DNA from: Acholoe squamosa | Taxonomy: Eukaryota; Annelida; Polychaeta; Phyllodocida; Polynoidae | Direction: 5' to 3' | Length of the DNA: 64,000 bases | Assembly: GCA_949317995.1 (NCBI GenBank) | Contig: OX439044.1 | Span: 30,886,733 to 30,950,732 of the forward strand | Shown here: positions 38,001-50,000 of the stretch, piece after piece | How positions within the stretch are numbered: position 1 is the stretch's first letter | Layout: each line of letters begins with the position of its first letter | Translations under genes and position numbers: made by a program | Notes under the pieces: model-generated | Seen by the model: the letters and a program-made list of their open reading frames with translations, nothing else | Databases searched by the model: none | Told to the model about the DNA's origin: nothing

Positions 38001-41000
38001 CATAGCCTTCATGGGAAGATTGATACATATTTTAAACCAGAGGAACATATATAATTTAGAATTTCCTGATTCATCTGAGATGACTTTGAACCCTTCTCAA
38101 AACTCAGGGCATGGCAAATGAAGGTTAAAGTTCAAATTTTGGCGGGGCAATTCGTGATCTTTAATTTGAAAAGAAACTTAATTTGGCAACTCTTATATTT
38201 AGGGAGTATATATGAAAGGGTGTGGTGCCAAGTTCTTGCTACAGAAAAGATGATAGTTATGTATCATCAGTTGGCATAGGTAATTTTCTCGTATCTATAG
38301 AGAATCTGCTAACCGCTTGTTCAGTGTACATTATGTATACAAAACCGTATCAGGAGAAAGTACACAGCAGCATATCCCAATTGCATGTGATTGCTCTTAA
38401 AATCGAGCCGACAATGGGATCATTTATCGGCCACCCATTTAAGGTTCTCCTCAAAGAAACTACCAGCATATCACAGCGTTAAACAGGGCTTATTTACCTT
38501 GGATATTTTGCCTTTGCAGTTAGTGGTTTTAGGTTCCTTGTGTTAGGCGTAACCCCAAATCCCATTTGGAACGACGCATAAATTCAGATTTCAGTCATGC
38601 TTATTACCCCCGGTCATTACCATCTTTTTTTAAATCAGATGTATGTCTCAGGGGTGTGTCATAATAGTACTGAACTTAGATCCAAGGAGCAGGGGAAAAA
38701 TGACTTTAAGGAGTATATTTTTTTCTGAAGTTTTCTGATGTTAAACTGCCTACTTAAGTATACGGCAACGTGAAGCCTACCATTTTCAATCATTCCAGAC
38801 GTACATGCTGCCGTATACACATCGTAATCTTAGTCTCTGCATTAATCACCTGTTGAGGTGAGACGTTTGCACTTGTTGACACCGAGGCAAGGTAACACGC
38901 ACCATTTCAGTGAAACAAAACCTTTTGATCAAAAGTTATCCCTATACTTTCTTACATGTATCAACTGTATAGCCTTTAGGATATCACTATGCGTGTCATA
39001 TAAAGGCATCTTGCTGAATTCCAGGCATCCCTAAGCAATCACTAAGATTGCTCTTTGGAATTTGCACACCAGGTAAACGGGCAAAGACCTCCAAGGGTAT
39101 TGGCTGTTTAAGCGCCGGGTCTTTGAATTAGCGCCGGTCTTGAATAAGCGCCAGCGATAGACTGGTATTGAAATCTATGAGCACCGGGGTGTTTAAACAG
39201 CCCTCTGAAATCTTGTATGGCTCTACAGGTGTTTTTAAATGGGAAAGTACCTATAGTCTAGATCGGAGACTAACACCAGAGGCACACCTAACACTGTCAT
39301 TTTGTTACACAGGACCACCAGCTATTCAATACCTATGCATGAATTTCTATCTTCCAGCTTTGATTTGAAATTGCCATGATGTACCTATGGTTTCAATCGA
39401 CAACTATTTGTGGTGAATGTACACGCTTAAGGTAAGATTCACATACTTATTTCACTTAAGGACACACAAGCTTTGATATATTACATTTTATTCTTCATAC
39501 ATCATTATTATCCTACCACCCCGAGGTCTTTAATTCTTACCCGGACTTGTTCTCACAGTGTGGCTACAAATCTCTTTGCACTGCAACCGGTTTGGGGAGA
39601 AAATTGTCCCATTTTTAACAATAGCGTTCACCCAACAATAGAACCACGCCCACTACTGACATCTCTGACGATGAAGGAGGATCCAGATAGAGACATATTA
39701 GTGTTGTATGAATACATCACTAGCTAGCAAGTCTTCTCACCAGGATCATTCATCCTGTCCACCTTATAGGCTTAATGCGCGAGTATACAGTGCTGGAGCC
39801 AGCATTCCATTGGCACCAGTACAATGCCGAAGCGATGTATCATAACGCTAAGGAAACAGAAAACTCAAGGCATTACGCAGCCCTTGAAGGGAAACGCCAA
39901 CAAGGATCAAGTCTTTGTCCACCACACAATAGGTGTCTTCTCATTTTCTAAGTCATTATTTTCCTTTTCCCTTTTTTTTCTTAGATAATAAGCAGGAACG
40001 TCAGCATACAATTTAGATGTAGCAGATATGAGGGTGTCGGTGGGAGATGTGTTAGAGGGTTAGAATTAATGTGGTAAAGTGACTAATCTAAAGAAACGAA
40101 AGAAAAATCAAATATTCAAATGAAGGTTCTTGGAGAGGGGGTTCTCAGAGCTGCTGCATTGGAAATCTTCAGATTCAGGACATCTCGAAAAAAAAACACA
40201 TTTTATCCCTGCAGAGCTATAGACCTCGGGAGCTCGAGGGGAGTCTCACCCAAACTCTTTTAAAACATCTATCACAAGACCATCCTTCCCACAGCATACC
40301 GTCTCCCAGTTCAACCCTGTGGATACTCCAGTACAAGCCAGGTGAGTTGAGGTCAAAGAGCTCTGCCACACAAGAGGCCTGTTGTCACAGAAAGGTGACA
40401 TGTAGGGTTAGAGTGATGCTTCAACCCGCAGCTTGTGGTCAGCAAAGTACAGACAAAATGACACCAATTACAGCCTCACTCTAACCACAGTCATGGAGCT
40501 CTGAGTAGCTGTGTACTCAGTGTAAGGACAATGGGGCTGTATTTATAAACTCATTTTTGTTACATTTGTTAGATAGACGTTATTTAAAATAACTGCATGT
40601 TCTTGCCATAAAAAGGGACTGTCTTAAATAGGATACTCATTCCTTAAGCAAAAAAATCCGTCAAAAAGGGATAATTTTGGTGACACTAGTAACAGCAACA
40701 AATTAGTTGAACTGCAAAAGTATCATTATCACATATCATTATCTAAGTTAAGTTAGACGGTCAAAGCCCACATCCTAGATGCATTATGCTCCAGATGGGG
40801 AAATGATAAAAATGTCAAAAAGAGTCAAATTCTGAAATATTCTACAAACAAGAGTGATTCGACTGACTGATTACATGTTGAAACATTTTACTTCATGATG
40901 AAAAACTGATAAAGAGATCACCTATTTCAGCCATTGGCTAATCCATAATATAGGATAGCATTTTGCAATGCAAGTAGCCCGAAAGGGCACTTAATCTCTT

Positions 41001-44000
41001 CTTTTAGGCCCCTTCTGATACTAACCTCGTGTATTCTTTGAGCGTTATCACTGTCAATGGTTAAGCCTATGGAGAATGCATCCATTATCGCTTGTACATT
41101 TCATTGGCGAATAACTCCTCTCTTGGTGAGTTAAGCATTGCAAAACAGCAGCAGGTCTTGAATAAGGATCCATATTAGCCATAAAAAGGCATGACACACT
41201 GTAATTTTCCTCCATTTCGTTATAATCCTGCAGTTATATCCCCACAATGCAATCGTCTCGCTGTCTGCCATTTTGGATTTTGGTTATGTTTGCGCATGCG
41301 TGACCCAATTTACATGGGTATTTGGGTCAATATGCACCACCCCGGACTTTGGGATGCAAATTAACAGGGCGAAGACATAATTTTTTCAAATGGTACCCTT
41401 GCCATACTTTATCATATTTATATATTATAATTTACAAAAAATCGATATCCGCCATGTTTGTGCTGAAATTACGACATTGGAGATGCGCGCACAGATCGAA
41501 TGATGGCAAACATTCATCAATTATTTGCACCACTCCGCTCCTAAAATGCGGGAATGTTGATCCCATTCGCACCTCCTATGGGATTTAACATAGGCCGGAA
41601 AAGCATCTTAGTTTTTCTCACTGTTAGTAGTGTCTCAAAAGTGCATTTTCAACCCGGCTCTTCTAATCCCTTTCGGGGTAAAAATTGGTAGTGGTCCAAC
41701 ATTCGTTTTTAAAATAAAACCATAGTGTTGTAGATTTTAATACAATAGTAGAGAATAGTCCTGTGAGACATGGCACGTCGACTTGTAATCTTGTGGCTAG
41801 TTTCAGTTGGTGAGACTGATAGATAGGTCATACTATCATATGGGCTTTTGGTAGTATATAGCACAAATTCAACCCGAACTACCCACTGCAGCTATGTACT
41901 TATAGCATGTAGACTGTCCATTCTGCATGCACCTCACTCAGCTGTCAGAGGGACCTATCTCATTCAATGTCCAATATCATAGTCAACAAGTGTGTCATTA
42001 TGAGTGTACCCTGCTCTGCCTTCCCCCCCCCCCACACACACACACACCCAACTGCCAATAACCATGTAATAGTCTGTACCTCGTCATGGGCCAGTGGTCA
42101 GCAAACTGGCCAGATCACCCCACCTCTCTGTAGAGGAGAAGACAGTGTAAGAACACCTGCATACATACATGTTTTCAGTGTTCCACAAAATCTTTTATAA
42201 AGTGAAATATAATGAAACGGGTAATTAAAGTAATGTTTCATCACTAACAGGATATAGATAATGAGAAAGCATTATTTCAAGGTGAACTAAAAAATTTTAC
42301 ACAGAGAAGAACATAGCAGTTCCACAAGTTGTCTTTACGGTTAGACCTCCTCTGATATTAAAAAATGCAGATATGGCAACACACACTTTAGCACTGATTT
42401 CTCCTTAGAGATCTTTACCTGTGAATACCTTGTTCATATACAGAAAATATGATAAAATTGTACCATAACCCTCTGAGATAAAACCTGTACTACATATATA
42501 TAGTAGTTTCAGAAGAAACAATTCTAAAACAAAGGCTACAGGGATGCATTTCTGAATCTTAAAATGCTCCAATGCTGATCTGCCATAGGGCTCCAAATGA
42601 TGAAATGTCTAATCTGTGAATAAAATCAAAAGTATGAGATATATTCTGGAAATTCGTTCACTCATAGTTAAAACACACACAGTGTTTCTATTATATTAGA
42701 ACATTGTGTAGGAATAGTCCATAGCAGAGGAGCCACAGACAAAAATAGATTGCAGGCTTCCCCTATGCTTAACACCATGGCGACTCTGAACCATACACTA
42801 GTAAACAAGTCTTACGAGTAGTACCTAGAGTCGCCGCGCTAATAATCATAGGCATGGGAGTATACATCAACATTTCTATCCACCCATTTTCCAAATTTAG
42901 AAAAAAAACAACAACAAAAAAACAAAGAATTGATTGACGGTGCTGACTGTCTGTTTGCTTGGTTGTGAAATTGTACACTTTAATCATAGCCTTGCTATGA
43001 GTTGTGACTCCTAGTCTAAAAGTCTTGTCTTCCTCATTGAGTTACACTGACTGTTCCTACTCCACCACAGTACGCTGCAGTGAAATATGATTATAACAGC
43101 CGTGTTAACACGATCAACGTTTACACTGCAACACCAAGTATTATAGGCAAGGTTTACACCGACAACCTCTACTACATCAGTAAGGTTGGCACTGGTACCC
43201 TGAGCTGTGTGAGCAAGGTTAGCACTGGCACCCTAAGCTGTGTGAGCAAGGTTAGCACTGACACTCTGAGCTGTGTGAGCAAGGTTAGCACTGACACTCT
43301 GAGCTGTGTGAGCAAGGTTAGCACTGACACTCTGAGCTGTGTGAGCAAGGTTAGCACTGACACTCTGAGCTGTGTCAACAAAGTTTGCCCTGACACCCTG
43401 AGCTGTGTCAGCAAAGTTTGCCCTGACACCCTGAGCTGTGTCAGCAAAGTTTGCCCTGACACCCTGAGCTGTGTCAGCAACTGTAGTGCTAACACCTAGG
43501 CTATGTGAGCATGGTTAGCACTGACACCCTGAGCTGTGTCAACAAAGTTTGCCCTGACACCCTGAGCTGTGTCAGGAAATGTAGTGCCAACACCTAGGCT
43601 GTGTGAGCAAGGTTACCACTGACACCCTGAGCTGTGTCAACAAAGTTTGCCCTGACACCCTGAGCTGTGTCAGCAAATGTAGTGCCAACACCTGGGCTGT
43701 GTGAGCAAGGTTTGCTCTGACACCTCAAACTGTTTGAGTAGGTTTAGTACTGGTGCCCCCTGGGCTGTGTGAGCAATATTGGTACACTAGCATCATGAAC
43801 TGTGGCAACAAGGTGTATTTAATAGAAATTTTAATTTAGACCTAGCTTTACCTTCATCCTAGTGGAGTGTAACCGAGGCCTAGATCACATTTTTCTTGGC
43901 AGGATATTCAACCTAAAACATGGCTTTACCACCTGTGCAACTGAGTGTCGTGATACCACCATGAAACCAGACAAGCTCGTCAGTCTTCAGCAATGCTTGG

Positions 44001-47000
44001 GGCAATGTTTCTTTACAGTCATATATAAAGGACATCCCAAGCTTATATGTCTACGTCTGAGAATTCTTCAGCAGTGGTCATCTGTACATAGAGGGGCCCT
44101 CCTAGGTTTACATAAGCAGGAAATCTTATTTGATTCTTGTATGAAATTGACTCATTTTGCTAAAGATATTTGGCAACAGATGTGGCATCACTACCTCCTG
44201 CCCCTGGGATCGACTGACTTTCAAGTATGCTAAATAGAATAAAATTAACCAGCTATGGAGGGTTATACCATAACAGGATCTATTTAAAGTTCTGAGTTTT
44301 AACCAAGTTTTGTTTACAGATGACACAAGGTGCAGGACAAATAACTCAGATCCCCTTTGAGTTTGGTTAAATGAAAATGACACTTTGATAAAGACAAAAT
44401 TAATTATCTACATGGTAGACTAGGTGGATAAAAGTTACCCATCACCTGAGGTGATATGGCATGATGCAGAAAAATGAGGGAATGGGTTAAAGGGTGGGTG
44501 CCAGGGTGCTGTTGGTCCACTGCATCTCCTTGGTCATTGATGGATGCTTCCCCTACGCAATATGACACATACACCACCTCTATAATGGTTACCATGGCAA
44601 TAAGGTCCCTTCAGACTCTCCTTCACTCTACTCCCCAGTCTGATACAACCACTATCAGCCCAGCCACCCGCAGGAGGAGGGGCTAGGCCACTGGAGGAAG
44701 GGGCTAGGGTTAGGTAGGATATAAGAGACTTAAGCAAGATGAGCTTATCCTTGATGGAAAAATCCATTAGCTCCTGAAAAATATATAATTACTTTGGTGT
44801 CAAGTGACAGGAGGTGGACCTTTCTGAGGTAAGGTCCCTGTCACAGCCAGGTGACTTTATCATTTTTTATATTTTTGTGTTAGAAACTTGATATAGGAGC
44901 CTAATATTTATGAGTCATAGCAGCATTAGGGAGATGTCAGCAAAGGATCAGATTTACCTAACACTAGTCATGCGATTCTAACACATGTACACATCTTAAT
45001 GTAATTGACAGGATCAGTATGGCTGATACAAGTATGTATCAAATATTACTCCATTTAGGATATTTATAGCTTCAGTAAGAATGTAATATATGATGATTAT
45101 GCTTGCACTAGTGCCTTTTAGGTACTGATAGAGGCACGAGGTGGAGCCGTACCTAAAAGGCACACGTGCAAGCATAATCATCATAGCTATGTCATATATA
45201 AGAATAGTATAGAAAAAGAACACTATCAATATTCAAGTGTCAACTCAGTGCCTCTATCCTATGATATAAGCACTCAGATTATCCAGTTCGGGCAGCCGAA
45301 ATTGTTTTGAAATGTGATAACCGTGCATGGTATAACCAGGCGGTAATATATAGCTGGCCCCAATGTGACTTTTTACTTAGGAGACATGATAAGAGATGGA
45401 ATCTAGCCAGCCAACTAACTGTAACTTTGAACCAGTCACTGTTTAATTTCTAGGAGGACCGGACCATTTGATTGAGGCGGCAGTTGGCTACAATAATATT
45501 ACACTGCACAAACAGATTGCTTGGAAAGGTCAGGCATGTCAGTATTTGTGGTAGGGCTATCTCAGCCAAATATATATTTGGCATAATTATATTGAAAGTA
45601 GCACTTTCCCAGTATGCACAAAATAACTTAAGTTCAAATATGCTGATGGTGAGTACCATGAGTGTAGCTGCATGTCTGGTACATACATAAACCGCCCATG
45701 ATAGTACGCTATTAAGCGGATATCAGCAGAGGGCAGACTCTGTTATCAGTTCTCTGCAGGCCTCATGAGTAGAATGGAACAGAGACACCCCTCCACTTAT
45801 TGCTCCTCAATCAAATCTAGAAAGTGGTGGTCTGAAAGTGACCTAGATCTAGACATATACATAGTGATTATTTGGGAGCTTCTCGGATGAGATTTTTTCT
45901 AGTTATATGGTTACTACATTTTACTGTTACTGTAAGAGATTGCTAGAGGGCCCTAGAGAGGGCTAGGTTCTGGTCTGCCGACCTCACCACCCCTGGGGCT
46001 GAGGACAGGGCTACCAATGAGCATTAGTGAGCAGCACACTGAGCAGCTCAAATGGACTAATGGTGAGCAACAGAGCAGAGGAAATCCAGAAGTAAATGAC
46101 GAAACCTAAGGCTACGTTTTACCCCACCATAGAAGACTCCAAAATGGCGCCTGTCGGTCACCTGCCAGTCATGTGACATGGTCAGTAGACCACGTGGCAG
46201 GGGCGCTCCCTGGTGGCCGTAGATAAAATAAGATGGTGGTTTTGGAGCTGAAGGTCCAGGAAGTGTTGACAGTGTGAGGTCAAGGCCCGGGGGTCAAGGG
46301 CCAATGCAGAGGGCAATCTGGTGGTGTAACAGTGGAGAACGTGGCTCCAGGGCCAGCAATGCTCAATAAACTGATAAAAGCCTTCCACTGAGAATGTACT
46401 ACTTAATCTGTTCATGTCAATTCTACGATAGGGCCTAGACCAAATAACGGTTTTCATCTGACAAGTACAGTCAATCTTTTTCATATAGTACTGGCCCGTA
46501 TTATCATCAGGGATGCCACTCAATGCTTCTCAAAAATTCGGAAATCCTCCTTATTATCTCAATTTACAATAGGAAATACCATCAGGAATGAAAATTAAAA
46601 ATTCGGAATTCCTAAAAAGTTAGGAAAAGTGGCATCTCTGTATCATATATATGCGTCTTACAAGTGGCAGAGCGCTCATAAGACTCATTTCCAGATGGTT
46701 ACATGATGGCAACCTCTGCAATACAAAATATCACTTACTGCAACAACCAACTGCCCTATTATCGCCCATTCCGATAGTGCATCCCCTTCACACTAGAGAG
46801 TGCGACTCATCAGGAGACAACTTCCCGTTTCTATAAGCGCAGCCTGCAGGAAATGCGGCTAAAATACTTTGCAAATCGGTCGGCTGAATTTCCGATGCTG
46901 AAAAGGTCAGCTAGCCACAAGCCAACAGGGTGCTTGAGGCGAGAGCAGAGATTTGGCCACAAAGGTATTGGGAGCGGACAGTCAAATGGATAAAAAGCTA

Positions 47001-50000
47001 TATTGTGAAGGGCCAGGGGACACCAAGCAAAGGGGAAGTTAGAGGGGACTTCTATTCCAGAGAACACAGGGGCCCTTGGTGGGGTTAGGGTTGTTGTATA
47101 TGCAGCTCAAAAAAGACGATAGACCGCCCCCTCACCCATCATCTTACCTGCTTTTAGTTATCCCTCCAACCCACCCTACACCTCATCCTAAGCAAATACG
47201 GCACATATGATGAAAATAATCTGGTAATAATTACTAATGAACAATAATCTGATATCATATTACTTGTTGCCACTAATGGAACCATGTTGACGACAGCTAA
47301 AAACATGGTGAGACTAGCTGCACTGAGGACGTAAAGGTTTAAGCAGACGACATTTTGTTGAATTCCTGCTCGGCCTGCCCTCTGGTGGCCATTAGACGCA
47401 CGAGAATTAGCCGCCAGCAGATCGCGAACGTTGATTGGTTCATAGTTGATAGAAGCACAGTCTGGGAGTGTGGGGGTGATAGACTGTACACTGTATCCTA
47501 TGGGTGCTCCGTACCTCCAGTAATAGCGGAGGCAGACCGGAGCACCCGTGATTTGATTTAGATAGACTGTGGCGGGAAATGGTTGGTGATTGGGATGGGT
47601 GAGGGGGCGGTCTATCGCCTTCTACCATCTTAGAGGATAAACAGATTGACATACACGACTTTTCATACTTTCCAAGTAATTTTCACTTTCAGTAATCACT
47701 GGTGGTCAGAGAAAGTATAGAACTAGTGGGCGATGTGAATTTTGAGCACAAAGGGCTCAGGGAGGCCTATAGATATGTGATTTTCCTCTTTAACTTTATA
47801 CATTTGTCCTTCTTCATCCATCTGCCTGTGTTTCTTGAAAATCTATTTGGAAATTTTGGATGAAAATTGAGATTTGAAATTGTATGACTGTTTTTTTTTT
47901 TTTTTGGGGGGGGGGGGAATTGCCATCCCCTACCCGGCGGTATAGACTCAGGAGGTACCCTGAGCCAATTATACAGGGCAAAGGTGTAACTGAAAACATT
48001 TTATTTGGCGATCTCAGCAAGTCTGATTAGGTCTTGGGCCAGAAACGAAGCCACTGCCCTTGGCCAGAATCTACCTGTCGATCCTAAATGGTGATTGAAC
48101 ATGTGGCATTACTGTTGGGTGGTGTGGGCAAAGGAGGCAACATAACGGGACGTGTGTGGCAAGGTCAATAAGTAAAAAAAAATGTCACAGGTGAAGGACT
48201 CAGTCTTAAAGAACCGGCCCCAATTTCAAGTCAAATGAGACATGTTTCAACACACATGTTTTACAGTGTAGGGAGGGGCAGTGTAATTACAACACACATT
48301 ATTTACAGTGTAGGGAGGGACAGTGTAATTTCAACATAATTTTTTTATAGTGTATAGGGACAGTAAGTTTGACACATGTTTTTACAGTGTAGGGAGGGGC
48401 AGTGTGCCATCCATAAATAGTTAAGTGTGCATTAATGCATCATGACATCCATAAAAGGTTAAGTGTGCATCAATGCATCATGCCATCCACAAAGGTCTAA
48501 GTGTACATCAATGCATCTTGCCATCCATAAAGGTTTAAGTGTGCATCAACGCATCATGCCATCCATAAAGGGTTAAGTGTGCATCAATGCATCATGTCAT
48601 CTATAAAGGTTTATGTGTGCATCAATGCATTGTGCCATCCATAAAGGGTTAACTGTGCATCAGTCCATCATGCCATCCATAGAGGGTTAAGCATGTGTCA
48701 ATGCATCATGCCATCCATAAAGGGGTTAAGTGTGGATCAATGCATCATGCCATCCATAAAGGGTTAACTGTGCATCAATGCATCATGCCATCCATAAAGG
48801 GTTAAGCATGCACCAATGCATCATGCCATCAATAAAGGGTTAAGTGTGCATCAATGTATTTTTGTCAAAGCCCCAACCAGTACACTGTGAAAGGCCTCCT
48901 CCCACAACGCTTTGAGCGTCCGTCCACCTGTTCAGCGACTGATACTTATTCCTATGCATTTCTACTACAAGTATCGCAGGTTTGGTGCATGAATTGTTTA
49001 CTGAGGTCACAATGGCAGCCTGTGGGTGTAAATGGAGGCAAGCTGGGAGCGTAAATAGCATCATATACAAAAACTATCATATCTCCCTTAATAATAGGAG
49101 TTTCCCATAGTGTGAACTATAGATTAAGGGTAGCTCGAACTGGTGAATGTCATGGCGTCTTTGTATTTTTGTGTGAGGGCTCTAGGCATCAGAGACAATT
49201 AAAACTCGCAACATACAGTCACTGTCGGCATTGTGGGTGCTATTATAAGTGTGTGAGGGCTCTAGGTGTCAAGAGACAATTAAAACTCGCAACATACTGT
49301 CACTTTCGGCATTCTGGGTGCAATTATAGGTGTGTGAGGGCTCTAGCCATCAGAGACAATTAAAACTCGGACCATACAGTCACTGGCGGCGTTCTGGAAC
49401 AAAAACAATTCACTACAGGTACTTGGAGGCACCTAGATCTGGTGTAGAAGCTATCAGCCCGCCCCCGAATGACCTGGGACAATAACAATTCACTACAGGT
49501 ATTTGGAGGCAGTGCTGGAGAGTTCACAGCTATGCCAAACATGGGGATTAGTGACGGCGCACCTACCAGGGAAAGGGTAGGGTAAATAGACCATAATCTA
49601 ACTACCTACCAGCATTATTTACTGGTATTTAGGCTATGTAATTGACTGGTAATACACCAGATCCAACCAAAGGCTATACTCAAATGCACTGGTCGACTCA
49701 GGTAATGTCACTGCGCAATTTTTCATGAAACGCAAAGCCTGTCAACACGTATTGTACTGTGTGTTTACTCTATTTATTTGAGGTTGTTTTATCCTTATTT
49801 TCTGGTTGTTGTCTATAGATAAAACAAAGTGTATTTTGGGGTTTGAGCTAGCTTCCTGTAAAGGGTAGAGTATGCCACTACCTCAGCCCAGTACACCTAT
49901 TAAGCTGTGCAGCGGTCATACTCAAAAGATTTAACGTGTGATATATATCACATATGGCCCAGGGTCTACTACCCCCCCCCCCAATATAAAAATTGGGCGT

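Noticed and set aside
43862-44233. 123-codon plus-strand open frame
   Set aside because: No family recognised, no splice context, and composition like the surrounding intron.
48413-48864. CRISPR-like array
   Set aside because: Units are contiguous with no unique spacers and the context is an animal intron, so it is a simple tandem repeat.
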